From WHSW01 sp963846565 (GTDB taxonomy: Bacteria > Actinomycetota > Thermoleophilia > Solirubrobacterales > 70-9), in assembly GCA_963846565.1 (NCBI GenBank), contig CAWJWL010000003.1:124001-188000 (forward strand): a stretch of DNA of 64,000 bases, in the 5' to 3' direction. Made by a program: the position numbers and the translations under genes. The first letter of the stretch is position 1. Every line of letters starts with the position of its first letter. This document shows positions 15,547 through 24,526 of the stretch, piece after piece. The notes beneath the pieces were generated by a model. The model was given only the letters and a program-made list of their open reading frames with translations, made no database searches and was not told the DNA's origin.

Positions 15547-18171
15547 TCAGCCCGCGAGCGCGGCGCGGATGGCGGCCCGGGCGGTCTCGAGCGCCTCGTC
15601 GAGGCGCGCCGGATCGCGTCCGCCTGCCTGGGCCGCGTCGTCGCGCCCCCCTCCCCCGCCGCCCACGACGGCGGCGGCCTCGCGCACGATCGACGCCGCG
15701 GACGCACCGCGCTCGATCGCGCCGGGCGTCGCCGCGGCGACGAGCGCGACCTTCTCGCCCTCGGCGCCGCCGAGAACGACGATCGCCTCGCCGAGCTTGG
15801 ACCTCACCCGGTCGGCGAGGTCGAGCAGGGAGCGCTGATCGGTTTCGTGAGCACGCGCGGCGAGCACCTTGATCCCGTTCACGTCCTCGGCCGCGGCGAC
15901 GAGCGTCTCGGCCTCCTCCCCCGCCTCCTTGCGCCCGACCTCGGCGAGCTGCGCCTCGAGCTGGGCGAGGCGCTCGGCGGCGCGGCGCGCCGCGCCAACC
16001 GGGTCCGTGGGCGCACCAAGCAGGGTGCCCGCCTCGGCGAGCTCGTCGCTTCGGCCGCGGAAGTGATCGATCGCCGCCGGGCCCGTGAGCGCCTCGATCC
16101 GCCGCACGTTGGCAGCGCTCGAGCCCTCGGAGAGGATGGCGACGATCCCGACCTCGGCCGTGTTGGCGACGTGCGTGCCGCCGCAGAGCTCGCGCGAGAC
16201 GTCTGCGACCTCGACCATCCGCACCCACTCGCCGTACTTCTCGCCGAAGAGCGCCATCGCGCCGAGCGCCTCGGCCTCGGGTCGTTCCATCTCCAGCGCG
16301 CGCACCGGACGGCTCGCCTTCACCCAGTCGTTGACGCGATCCTCGATCGCGCGCAGCTCCTCGCGCCCGAGCGGAGCGCCGTGGGTGAAGTCGAAGCGGA
16401 GCTTGTCCGGGCGCACCGCCGAGCCCGCCTGGCGGACGTGGGTGCCGAGCCGCTCGCGCAGTGCGGCGTGCAGGAGGTGGGTCGCGGTGTGGTTTCGCAT
16501 CGTGGCGTGACGGGCGAAGTGATCGACGCTTGCCTGGACCGAATCGCCCGGCGCCAGTCGCCCCTCGCCGCTCGCCACCCGTATGCCCTGGTCCTCGCCG
16601 ACGCGATACACGTCCTCGACCCTCGCTTCGCTCCCGTTGGCGATCAGCACCCCCGCGTCGGCGACCTGGCCGCCACCCTCGGCGTAGAAGGGGCTCTCTT
16701 CCAGCTTCACCAACGTCGCGCCGTCGTCGTCGAGCGGCTGCGCGGCGGCGACCGTCGTCTGGGCGTCGAGCTCCTCGTAGCCGACGAAGCGGCTCGGCGG
16801 CGCCTGGGTGATGAAGCTGATGACCGCCTCGTGGCGATCGTCCTGCTCGCCGCCGCCCCCGCGACGGGCGCGATCGCGCTGCTCCTCCATCAGGGACTCG
16901 AAGCCCTCGTCGTCGACCGAGAGGCCCTCATCGGCGAGCAGCTCGCGAGTGAGGTCGTACGGAAACCCGTAGGTGTCGTGGAGGCGGAAGGCGTCCTCGG
17001 CCTCGATCCACGACGTCCCGGCGCTCTTCGCGTCGTCGATGATCGTCCGCAGGAGCTCGGTGCCGCGGTCGAGCGTGCGCCCGAAGCTCTCCTCCTCGTC
17101 GCCCACCCAGCGCTCGATGCTCGCGCGCTCGGCTTCGAGGTGCGGGTAAGCGTCTCGCATCAGCTCGATCACCTTCTCCGCGAAGCGGCCGAGGAACGGG
17201 GGTTCGAGCCCGAGCACCCGCCCCTGTTGGATCGCCCGCCGCATGATCCGGCGCAGGACGTAGCCGCGCTCCTCGTTCGAGGGCACGACGCCGTCGGCGA
17301 TCAGGTTGACCGCGCCGCGCGCGTGGTCGGCGATGATCCGCATCGCCCGCGTCACCGTCGGGTCGGCGCCGTAGCTGGTGCCGGAGAGCTCCTCGGCGAG
17401 GCCGATCAGGGGCACGAAGCCATCGGTGTCGAAGACCGAATCGACGCCCTGCAGGATCATCGCCATCCGCTCGAGACCCATGCCCGTGTCGATGTTCCGC
17501 TTCGGCAGCTCGCTCAGGGTGCCGTCCTCGGCGAGGTCGTAGGTCATGAAGACGTGGTTCCAGTACTCGAGGTAGCGATCGGTGTCGTCACCGGGGCGCA
17601 CGTCGTCGTCGCCGAAGTCGGGTCCGCGGTCGATGTACATCTCCGAGCACGGCCCGCAGGGACCGGTCGCGCCCGCCTGCCAGAAGTTCTCGGCGCGCGG
17701 CAAGTGGACGATCCGCTCCTCAGGGACGCCGATCGAGAGCCAGATCTCGATCGCCTCCTCGTCGGGCCCGAGGCCGAGCTCCTCGTCGCCCGCGAACACC
17801 GTCAGCCAGATCCGTTCCGGCTCGAAACCAAAGCCCTCGGTCGAGAGCTCCCAGCCCCACTTGATCGACTGCTCCTTGAAGTAGTCGCCGAAGCTCCAGT
17901 TGCCGAGCATCTCGAAGAAGGTCAGGTGACGCCGGGTGTTGCCGACCTCCTCGATGTCCGGGGTACGGAAGCAGCGCTGCGCGTCGCAGACCCGCGGCGC
18001 CGGGGGCTCCTCGAGGCCGCGGAAGATCGGCTTGAACGGCTGCATGCCGGCGACCGTGAGCAGGGTCGAGGTGTCCTCGGATGGCGGCACGAGCGAGGCG
18101 GACGGCAGCCGCAGGTGGTCGCGCTTCTCGAAGAACGAGAGGTACGTCTCGCGGATCTCGTCGGACTTCAT
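15547..18171 (-). CDS. alaS: Alanine-tRNA ligase
   Basis: 874 residues, full length. The class II core starts MKSDEIRETYLSFFEKRDH, with VAGMQPFKPIF and RCFRTPDIEEVGNTRRHLTFFEMLGNWSFGDYFK. The editing domain has HTATHLLHAALRERLG and CGGTHVANTAEVG (zinc ligands His, His, Cys, His). The C-terminal DHHA1 region ends in a Gly-rich segment (GGGGGGRDDAAQAGG). It charges tRNA-Ala and clears mischarged Ser/Gly. It is downstream of mnmA on the same strand. Confidence 0.96.
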   Translation of the reverse strand: MKSDEIRETYLSFFEKRDHLRLPSASLVPPSEDTSTLLTVAGMQPFKPIFRGLEEPPAPRVCDAQRCFRTPDIEEVGNTRRHLTFFEMLGNWSFGDYFKEQSIKWGWELSTEGFGFEPERIWLTVFAGDEELGLGPDEEAIEIWLSIGVPEERIVHLPRAENFWQAGATGPCGPCSEMYIDRGPDFGDDDVRPGDDTDRYLEYWNHVFMTYDLAEDGTLSELPKRNIDTGMGLERMAMILQGVDSVFDTDGFVPLIGLAEELSGTSYGADPTVTRAMRIIADHARGAVNLIADGVVPSNEERGYVLRRIMRRAIQQGRVLGLEPPFLGRFAEKVIELMRDAYPHLEAERASIERWVGDEEESFGRTLDRGTELLRTIIDDAKSAGTSWIEAEDAFRLHDTYGFPYDLTRELLADEGLSVDDEGFESLMEEQRDRARRGGGGEQDDRHEAVISFITQAPPSRFVGYEELDAQTTVAAAQPLDDDGATLVKLEESPFYAEGGGQVADAGVLIANGSEARVEDVYRVGEDQGIRVASGEGRLAPGDSVQASVDHFARHATMRNHTATHLLHAALRERLGTHVRQAGSAVRPDKLRFDFTHGAPLGREELRAIEDRVNDWVKASRPVRALEMERPEAEALGAMALFGEKYGEWVRMVEVADVSRELCGGTHVANTAEVGIVAILSEGSSAANVRRIEALTGPAAIDHFRGRSDELAEAGTLLGAPTDPVGAARRAAERLAQLEAQLAEVGRKEAGEEAETLVAAAEDVNGIKVLAARAHETDQRSLLDLADRVRSKLGEAIVVLGGAEGEKVALVAAATPGAIERGASAASIVREAAAVVGGGGGGRDDAAQAGGRDPARLDEALETARAAIRAALAG

Positions 18172-18248
18172 CGCGTCGAGAGTCTAGGTCGGCCAAGTCC
18201 CCCAGCGCGCACGCCCGGAGCCGAGGGCGAGGACGTGGCGCGAGTCGT

Positions 18249-19694
18249 TCAGGCGATCGTCGCCCGGCCGACGACGAGGTCCCCTGCCATCAGGCACGCG
18301 GTCTGCCCCGGGGCGACGCCGTACGCGGGCTCGCCGAGCTCGAGCTCGAGCTCCTCGTGCTCGCCGGGCGCGACGCCGGCGAGCGAGCACGGAAGCGCCG
18401 CCGCGTGGTATCGCAGGCGGACCCGGTCGACCACGGAGCCGGGCCGGTGCAGGCGGGCGCCTCGGACGCTGACCGTTCGCCGGGCCAGGCGCTCGCGCGG
18501 GCCGACGGTGACCGTGTTCTCCCGCGCGTCGGTGCCGAGCACGTAGACCGGCTCGCTGCCGCCGACACCGAGCCCCCGCCGCTGACCGACGGTGAACAGG
18601 TGATGGCCGCCGTGCTCGCCGACCTGTTCGCCCGACTCGTCGAGGAGCGCGCCCTCGCGCTCGCCGAGACCACCGTGGCGCTCCAGGAACGAGCGCTTGC
18701 CCTCGCCGGCCAGAAAGCACAGGTCCTGGCTCTCGGCCTTCTCGGCGACCTCGAGCCCGGCCCGCTCGGCGAGCGCGCGCACCTCTGTCTTGCGCAATGC
18801 GGCGAGCGGGAAGCGCAGGCGAGCGAGCGACTCGGACCGGAGGCCGGACAGCATGTAGGTCTGATCCTTGGCCGCGTCGTCGGCGGCGGCCAGGAGGGGA
18901 CCCTGGCCGTCGTCGACCACGCGCGCGTAGTGGCCGGTGGCGAGGGCCGAGCACCCGAGGCGCTCCGCGAGCGCGAGCATCGCGTCGATCCGCAGGTCGC
19001 CGTTGCAGAGCACGCACGGGTTCGGAGTCTCCCCCGCGCGGTAGCCGTCGATGAAGGCGCCGACGACACGCTCTCGGAACGCGGTCTCGAGGTCGAGGGT
19101 GAGGTGCGGGATCCCGAGCGAGTGCGCGACCCGGCGGGCGCCGAGGACGGCGAGCGGCGAGCAGCAGCTCTTCTCGGCGTCGGTGCGCTGATCGGACCAG
19201 AGCTTCAGGGTCACGGCGACCACGTTCGCTCCGCGCTCGCGCTCGAGCAGCGCCGCGACGGCGGAGTCGACGCCACCCGAGAGCGCGACGAGCACGCGCT
19301 CGCCGGCGCCCGGGGGTGCCAGTCGGAGGGCCGGCGATGCCGCCACCCCGGCGAGCGCGCGGTGCAGAGCGTCCGCGGCGAGCTCGACCGCGTGGCGGCC
19401 CTGGCCGCCGACGCCGCCGAGCGCATCCGAAACGCGATCGGGCCCGAGCATCGCGGCCTCGAGAACGGGCATACCCTCGATCAGCTCGGTGAGCGCAGCG
19501 GCCGATGCGCGGGCACTCGCGCAGCCCTCGGCGGCATGGGTCGCCGCCCTGACATGCCCGCCCTCGATCGCGACCGAGATCCGCACGAGGTCGCCGCAAG
19601 GGGCGCCGCCGGCGGAACCGCTGAAGCCGCCGGGCGGCGGATCGGCGCGGCGAGTCAGATCGGAGAGGTAGTGCTCGATCGCCTCGGTGTCCAC
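18249..19694 (-). CDS. mnmA: tRNA 2-thiouridylase MnmA fused to an N-terminal NifU/IscU-like scaffold domain
   Basis: About 481 residues from a GTG start. Residues 1-120 look like a NifU_N/IscU scaffold: GGAPCGDLVRISVAIEGGHV and AAEGCASARASAAALTELIEG keep the first two scaffold cysteines, but the usual third one is absent (GRHAVEL where R-K-C-x-x-L is expected). The MnmA part follows: PP-loop ALSGGVDSAVAA, SCCSPL, the first catalytic Cys in NPCVLCNGDLR, GHYAR, and the second in SQDLCFLAGEG. MnmA thiolates U34 of Lys, Glu and Gln tRNAs. The scaffold may hold a cluster or deliver sulfur. A longer upstream frame overlaps the previous gene and is not favoured. Confidence 0.88.
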   Translation of the reverse strand: MDTEAIEHYLSDLTRRADPPPGGFSGSAGGAPCGDLVRISVAIEGGHVRAATHAAEGCASARASAAALTELIEGMPVLEAAMLGPDRVSDALGGVGGQGRHAVELAADALHRALAGVAASPALRLAPPGAGERVLVALSGGVDSAVAALLERERGANVVAVTLKLWSDQRTDAEKSCCSPLAVLGARRVAHSLGIPHLTLDLETAFRERVVGAFIDGYRAGETPNPCVLCNGDLRIDAMLALAERLGCSALATGHYARVVDDGQGPLLAAADDAAKDQTYMLSGLRSESLARLRFPLAALRKTEVRALAERAGLEVAEKAESQDLCFLAGEGKRSFLERHGGLGEREGALLDESGEQVGEHGGHHLFTVGQRRGLGVGGSEPVYVLGTDARENTVTVGPRERLARRTVSVRGARLHRPGSVVDRVRLRYHAAALPCSLAGVAPGEHEELELELGEPAYGVAPGQTACLMAGDLVVGRATIA

Positions 19695-19719
19695 GCCACC
19701 GAAGCCTACGAGCGTGGCC

Positions 19720-20349
19720 CTACTCCGGGTATGAGGGGATGTCGTCGCGGCCCTTGTAGTTCGCGTCGCGAACCGCCTGGGCGATGCTCTGCGGGCCACG
19801 GTAGCCGTAGTTCACGGTCGCCTCCGGCAGCGGCCCGTCGCTGAGTCTCTTCGGGTGGACGACGACGAGCGCCGGGACGCGATCGACGTCGACGCCCTCG
19901 GTGATCCGGGAGTACTCGGCAATCGCCTTCGCCTTCGAGACGAAGAGCGCGACGCTGCCGTTCCCCTCCTGGCTGCGGACGGCCTGCTCGACCTTGCGGT
20001 CGTCGATCCCGTCGCTGACGATCAAGAGGACGACGGTGTCGCCCGCCTGGTAGGCATCGACGACGTCGCTCGGCAGGCCGGGGCCCGCGACGAACTCGGC
20101 GCCGGGCGGTGCGACGGCCTCGACCGCAGGGGTGGTCGGGGCGCCGGCGACGGGCACGGCAGGCGCGCCGGCGGTCGGCGTCGGGGTGACGACCCCACTC
20201 GCCGCCGGCTCGCCGGTGGTCGGCTCCTCGTCGGCGGGGGGATTGCCCTGACCCGCGATCCGGGTCATGAAGAGGAATCCGACGACGACGACGAGCACGC
20301 CGATCATCACGACCTGGACGACCGGGTTCTCGTTCAGCGCCTGCCTCAC
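19720..20349 (-). CDS. Membrane-anchored thioredoxin-fold protein without a CxxC motif
   Basis: 209 residues: one N-terminal membrane helix (about 12-30), an Ala/Pro/Thr-rich linker to about 85, then a thioredoxin-like domain (DTVVLLIVSDGIDDRKVEQAV; ALFVSKAKAI; cis-Pro site VDRVPALVVVHP; a final helix GPQSIAQAVRDANY). No CxxC exists, so it is not a disulfide oxidoreductase; it could be a structural or binding module. The stop lies 26 bp before mnmA, on the same strand. The biological role is unknown. Confidence 0.7.
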   Translation of the reverse strand: MRQALNENPVVQVVMIGVLVVVVGFLFMTRIAGQGNPPADEEPTTGEPAASGVVTPTPTAGAPAVPVAGAPTTPAVEAVAPPGAEFVAGPGLPSDVVDAYQAGDTVVLLIVSDGIDDRKVEQAVRSQEGNGSVALFVSKAKAIAEYSRITEGVDVDRVPALVVVHPKRLSDGPLPEATVNYGYRGPQSIAQAVRDANYKGRDDIPSYPE

Positions 20350-20369
20350 CGCGGCGCTCCCCGGACAAA

Positions 20370-20531
20370 GAAAAGGGGCCCCAGCTTGCCGGTACCACTC
20401 TGCCTGCGAACCTGAGTGAACAGGTGGGTGTCTGCCGGCGCTACGACCAGCGCGCTACCGGACGATGACTCCCAAGGCAATTGTGTTGGTTCACAAAATG
20501 AGTGGCTGGCGAACAAGCTCGAGCCCTTCTC
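20370..20531 (-). ncRNA. ssrS: Candidate 6S RNA (ssrS-like), downstream of aspS
   Basis: The roughly 160-nt minus-strand RNA can fold into one long irregular rod: ends GAGAAGGG with CCCTTTTC; GGCTCGAGCTTG with CAAGCTGGGGCC (one mismatch); CCACTC with GAGTGG; GTGAACC with GGTTCGC; then a large central bubble with a small hairpin on its 3' side (ACCTG/CAGGT); then TGGGAGTC with GACACCCA and an apical CCG/GCGC stem. Closing stem, central bubble and terminal stem are the 6S RNA plan, which mimics an open promoter for RNA polymerase. A U-rich 3' end (CCCCTTTTCTTTG) and a TAATCT -10-like box at 20533-20538 fit. In Bacillus a 6S gene also lies next to aspS. The assignment rests on structure, not on primary sequence. 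Confidence 0.55.
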
Positions 20532-20573
20532 GAGATTAGCAACGGCTTCGGTGCCGGTGGCGGCACTGACCCC

Positions 20574-20734
20574 CTAATCGGAATCCGGCAGCAAACGCTT
20601 GAGCGGCGCGGACGAAACGCCGTGGGCGTCCTTGCGCCGCTGGGCCGGCACCGCGGTCCCGCGAGGAGGGCGAGTGCTCCCAGCAGCTCCGCCTGGCTCG
20701 CGTCGGCGAGCAGCGGACGGAGGTTGGCGAGCAT
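20574..20734 (-). pseudogene. Small ORF after aspS with an apparent frameshift
   Basis: Ten bases after the aspS stop an ATG opens MLANLRPLLADASQAELLGALALLA; a second frame continues GTAVPAQRRKDAHGVSSAPL and ends KRLLPDSD-stop. Both parts keep strong GC third positions, so they probably form one protein of about 53 residues broken by loss of one G in GCGGGACC (near 20659). I do not recognise it. It may be a real small gene with a sequencing error or a decayed one. Confidence 0.35.
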
Positions 20735-20743
20735 GTCTTCGTC

Positions 20744-22543
20744 CTACTGCGGGGGTTTCGGGCGGGCGGCGCGGACGCTGATGCCGAGGTCGCGCAGCTG
20801 CACCTCGTCGACCGGTGCCGGCGCTCCGGTGAGCGGATCCCCGCCGGAGGCCGTCTTCGGGAACGCGATCACGTCGCGAATCGAGTCGGCCCCGACGAGG
20901 CGCTGGATGATCCGGTCGAGGCCGTATGCGATCCCGCCGTGCGGCGGCGCCCCGTAGCGGAGCGCCTCGAGCAGGAAGCCGAAGCGGTCGTTTGCCTCCT
21001 CGGCGTCGATCCCGATCACCCCGAGGAGGTCCTGCTGGAGCTTCGCGTCGGAGACGCGGATCGAGCCGCCGCCGATCTCCTGGCCGTTCCAGACGACGTC
21101 GTATGCGAGCGCCCGCGCCTCGCCGGGCTGCTCGCGGTCGAACTCGCCCTCCGGCGCCGTGAACGGGTGATGGAGCGGATCCCAGCGACTCTCGCCCTCG
21201 TTCCACTCGAACAGCGGCCAGTCGACGATCCAGCAGAAGCCCTGCGCCCCCTCCTCGACGAGCTCGAAGCGCTCGGCGAGGTCGAGGCGCAGCTGAGCGA
21301 GCACGGCGTTGGCGACGGCCGGCTTGTCAGCGACGACCAGGAGCAGGTCGCCCTCCTCGGCGCCGAGGCGCTCGTTGAGCGCCGCGAGCTCTTCGGCGGT
21401 GAGGAACTTCGCCGTCGGTGAGCGCCAGCCCCCGCCCTCGCGAAACGCCCAGACGAGGCCCTTGGCGCCGAGCTCCTGCGCCCGGGAGATGAACCCGTCG
21501 AGGACCGAGCGCGGGACGTCCCGGGCGCCGGCGTTGAGGCCCTTGACGATGCCGCCGGACTCGATCACACCGCGGAAGACCTTGAACTCGGTCTCGGCGA
21601 GCAGATCGGTGAGCTCGGTCAGCTCGAGCCCGAAGCGGAGGTCGGGACGGTCCGTGCCATAGCGGGCGATCGCGTGGTCGTAGGGGATCCGCGGCAGGGG
21701 CAGCTCGAGCTCGGGCCCCCCGACCTCCCGGAAGACCGCGGCCAGCAGCCGCTCGTTCGCGTCGATCACGTCGTCGAGCTCGACGAACGACATCTCGATG
21801 TCGAGCTGGGTGAAGTCGGGCTGGCGGTCGGCGCGCTGATCCTCGTCGCGAAAGCAGCGGACGATCTGGAAGTAGCGCTCGAAGCCGGAGATCATCAAGA
21901 GCTGCTTGAACAACTGCGGCGACTGGGGCAGCGCGTAGAAGGACCCGGGCTCGCGGCGCGAGGGGACGAGGAAGTCGCGCGCGCCCTCCGGGGTCGAGCG
22001 CGAGAGCATCGGCGTCTCGATCTCGAGAAAGCCCTCCGCGGTGAGGAAGGCGCGAATTGCCGCGGCGGTGCGGGCGCGAAGCTCGATCGCGCTCGCCATT
22101 CGCTCGCGACGCAGGTCGAGGTAGCGGTGGCGCAGTCGCGCCTCCTCGCTCACCTCCCCCGAGAAGCTCTCGATCTCGAATGGCGGCGTCTCGGCGTCGG
22201 CGAGCAGGCTCGCCTCAACGACGCGGACTTCGACGGCGCCGGTCGGCATCTCCTTGTTGACCGTCTCCGGGGAGCGCTCGACCACGTTGCCCGACACGGA
22301 CAACACGTCCTCGGAGCGAAGGCGATGAACGAGCTGGTGCGCGTCACCTGCCTCGTCGGGGTCGAAGACGAGCTGCACCAGGCCGGTGCGATCGCGCAGA
22401 TCGATGAAGGCGAGCCCGCCGTGATCGCGGCGGCGGTGAACCCAGCCGGCGACCCGCACGGTCGATCCGACGCGGTCGCCGAGCGCCTGGCCGCACCACG
22501 TATCGCGGTAGCCGTTCGCCCGCAGGGCCGGAAAGTCGCTCAC
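20744..22543 (-). CDS. aspS: Aspartate-tRNA(Asp/Asn) ligase
   Basis: 599 residues. The OB-fold anticodon domain (VRVAGWVHRRRDHGGLAFIDLRD) is followed by class II motif 2 (FRDEDQRADRQPDFTQLDIEMSF), a bacterial GAD insertion (about 290-420) and motif 3 (AYGLDRIIQRL). It charges tRNA-Asp. Whether it also misacylates tRNA-Asn cannot be judged here because gatCAB is not in the window. It overlaps the hisS stop by 4 bp (ATGA), so the two synthetases are translated together. Confidence 0.96.
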   Translation of the reverse strand: MSDFPALRANGYRDTWCGQALGDRVGSTVRVAGWVHRRRDHGGLAFIDLRDRTGLVQLVFDPDEAGDAHQLVHRLRSEDVLSVSGNVVERSPETVNKEMPTGAVEVRVVEASLLADAETPPFEIESFSGEVSEEARLRHRYLDLRRERMASAIELRARTAAAIRAFLTAEGFLEIETPMLSRSTPEGARDFLVPSRREPGSFYALPQSPQLFKQLLMISGFERYFQIVRCFRDEDQRADRQPDFTQLDIEMSFVELDDVIDANERLLAAVFREVGGPELELPLPRIPYDHAIARYGTDRPDLRFGLELTELTDLLAETEFKVFRGVIESGGIVKGLNAGARDVPRSVLDGFISRAQELGAKGLVWAFREGGGWRSPTAKFLTAEELAALNERLGAEEGDLLLVVADKPAVANAVLAQLRLDLAERFELVEEGAQGFCWIVDWPLFEWNEGESRWDPLHHPFTAPEGEFDREQPGEARALAYDVVWNGQEIGGGSIRVSDAKLQQDLLGVIGIDAEEANDRFGFLLEALRYGAPPHGGIAYGLDRIIQRLVGADSIRDVIAFPKTASGGDPLTGAPAPVDEVQLRDLGISVRAARPKPPQ

Positions 22544-23808
22544 TCGTCCTCCTCGCCTTCGTCGCCCTCTGGCAGGCGAAGGGCCGCGAGCGCCTCGACC
22601 ACCGCGGCCGCATCCAGCTCCTGCTGCTCACCGCTCGCCATGTCGCGCAGCGAGACCTTCCCGTCCTGGAAGATCACCGCGCGCTCCGCGCCGATCCGGT
22701 CGGCGTGCTTCATCTGCCCCTTGACCGAGCGCCCGGCGAGGTCGAGCTGCGCGCAGGCACCGGCCTGGCGAAGCTCGTTGACGAGCGCGAACGCCGTATC
22801 CCGGTCCTCGCCCTCGGCGACGACGAACGCGTTCACGACGGGCGAGGGTGCCTCCTCGTCGAGCGCCAGCAGGATCCGCTCGAGCCCGGCCGCCCAGCCG
22901 ATCGCGGGGGTCGCGGGACCGCCGAGCTCGGCCACGAGCCCGTCGTAGCGGCCGCCCCCGCCGAGCGCGGACTGGGCGCCGAGCGAGTCGGCGGTGAACT
23001 CGAACACGGTGCGCACGTAGTAATCGAGGCCGCGCACGAGCGTGCCGTCGAGCTCGTAGGCGACGCCCGCCTGGTCGAGCAGGCCGCGGACCTCGGCGAA
23101 GTGGTCGGCGTCCTCGCCCTCGAGCCGGTCGAGCAGCCGCGGCGCCTCGGCCATCACCGCCTTCGTCCCCCCGTCGTCGGCGTCGAAGGCACGCAGCGGG
23201 TTGAGGTCGATGCGGGCGCGGACCTCCGCCGAGAGCTCCGACTCGTGGGTGCGCAGGTAGTCGCGCAGCTCGTCGCGGTAGGCGGCGCGGGTATCCGGCG
23301 TCGCCAGGCTCCCGAGGCGCAGCCTCACGCCCGGCACGCCGAGCTCGCCGAAGATGCTGTCGAGGAGGATGATCGCCTCCGCGTCGACCAGGGGCGAGTC
23401 GGAACCGATCGCCTCGATGTTGAGCTGGTTGAACTGGCGGAAGCGCCCCGCCTGCGGGCGCTCGTGGCGAAAGAAGGGGCCCCAGCACCAGAGCTTCACC
23501 GGCTGCGGCAGGCGGTGCATCCCGTGCTCGATGTAGGCGCGGCAGATAGCCGCGGTCGCCTCGGGCCGCAGGGTCAGGCTGCGGTCGCCCTGATCGGCGA
23601 ACGTGAACATCTCCTTGGTGACGATGTCCGTCGACTCGCCCACCCCACGGGCGAAGAGCTCCGTCGCCTCGAAGATCGGCGTCTCGATCCGCCCGTAACC
23701 GGCACGGTCGAGGACCGCCGAGGCTGCGACGAAGATGTCGACCCGGCGCCGGTGCTCCTCGGGGAGGATGTCGAACGTGCCCCGGGGGGCTTGGATCTTC
23801 TCCGGCAC
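22540..23808 (-). CDS. hisS: Histidine-tRNA ligase
   Basis: About 422 residues from a GTG start (PEKIQAPRGTFDILPEE). Class II features: ETPIFEATELFARGVGESTDIVTKEMFTF, motif 2 RHERPQAGRFRQFNQLNIEAIGS, and the histidine loops LVRGLDYYVRTVFEF and LGGGGRYDGLV. The C-terminal anticodon domain ends in an acidic tail. A longer frame upstream overlaps the next gene and has no family similarity. It is co-transcribed with aspS. Confidence 0.95.
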   Translation of the reverse strand: MPEKIQAPRGTFDILPEEHRRRVDIFVAASAVLDRAGYGRIETPIFEATELFARGVGESTDIVTKEMFTFADQGDRSLTLRPEATAAICRAYIEHGMHRLPQPVKLWCWGPFFRHERPQAGRFRQFNQLNIEAIGSDSPLVDAEAIILLDSIFGELGVPGVRLRLGSLATPDTRAAYRDELRDYLRTHESELSAEVRARIDLNPLRAFDADDGGTKAVMAEAPRLLDRLEGEDADHFAEVRGLLDQAGVAYELDGTLVRGLDYYVRTVFEFTADSLGAQSALGGGGRYDGLVAELGGPATPAIGWAAGLERILLALDEEAPSPVVNAFVVAEGEDRDTAFALVNELRQAGACAQLDLAGRSVKGQMKHADRIGAERAVIFQDGKVSLRDMASGEQQELDAAAVVEALAALRLPEGDEGEEDE

Positions 23809-23833
23809 CGGCGCGACCCTAGACGCTCTGGCT

Positions 23834-24472
23834 CTAACGGGCGAGCTCGGCCAGGAACGGGTTGGTGGCGCGCTCGGCCTCGAGCGTCGTCGTCCCCATG
23901 TGGCCGGGAAAGACGGTGGTCTCGGGCGGAAAGCCCTCGACCAGCGTCCCGATGCTCGCCAGGAGCGTCGGCCAGTCGCCGCCGGGAAGGTCGACGCGGC
24001 CGACCGACCCCTGGAAGAGCACGTCGCCCGAGAACAGCGCCTGCTCGTCGCGGATCGCGTAGGTGACGTGGCCCGGGCTGTGCCCGGGCGTGAAGATGAC
24101 CTCGATCTCGAATCCGGCGAGCTCGAGCGTCTCGCCGCCGGCGACCGTCTCCTCCGCGTCCCAGCTCTCATACGGGCCGAAGCCGGGCCAGGGGACGAAG
24201 CTCATGATGTCGGCGAGCACCGGGACCTCGAGCACCGGGCAGTAGACCGGCGCTCCCGTGGCCTTCGCCACAGGGGCGACGGCGCCGATGTGGTCGAAGT
24301 GCGTGTGGGTGAGCAGGATGGCGTCGATCCCGATCCCGAGCTCCTCGACGACGTGGAGGATCCGTTCCGGTTCCTCGCCGGGGTCGACGATCAAGCCGCG
24401 ATCGGCGCCGTCGCGGCGAAGGATGAAGCAGTTCTCGGCGACCTGGCCGACGGTGAGCATGCGGACGTCCAT
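23834..24472 (-). CDS. MBL-fold metallohydrolase, glyoxalase II-like
   Basis: About 212 residues. The metal site THTHFDHIG (HxHxDH) is at about 70, with later ligands in TPGHSPGHVTY, SGDVLFQGSVGR and FPGHMGTTT. The order and length match the small single-domain hydrolases annotated as hydroxyacylglutathione hydrolase-like; actinobacteria lack glutathione, so another thioester is likely. Alternative starts at 24460 or 24517 exist. It precedes hisS by 25 bp, a pairing seen in many bacteria. Confidence 0.88.
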   Translation of the reverse strand: MDVRMLTVGQVAENCFILRRDGADRGLIVDPGEEPERILHVVEELGIGIDAILLTHTHFDHIGAVAPVAKATGAPVYCPVLEVPVLADIMSFVPWPGFGPYESWDAEETVAGGETLELAGFEIEVIFTPGHSPGHVTYAIRDEQALFSGDVLFQGSVGRVDLPGGDWPTLLASIGTLVEGFPPETTVFPGHMGTTTLEAERATNPFLAELAR

Positions 24473-24526
24473 CGCTTCGAGATTAGTCGCTCGGGACCGC
24501 GTCCCGAGGCTCAGCACTCCGGCGAG

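Noticed and set aside
15505..18546. Very long open frame opposite alaS on the plus strand
   Set aside because: It is the antisense of alaS and mnmA; GC-rich codons keep antisense frames open. No family motif and no ribosome-binding site.
20341..20531. T-box riboswitch (TGGTACCG resembles the T-box sequence)
   Set aside because: No specifier-loop or antiterminator arrangement could be built, and the downstream gene is not a synthetase; the full-length rod fold explains the sequence better.
20441..20573. Frame continuing the small ORF after aspS to a 97-residue protein
   Set aside because: After about residue 25 the codon use is no longer coding-like; the alternative frame is, and this stretch overlaps the candidate 6S RNA.
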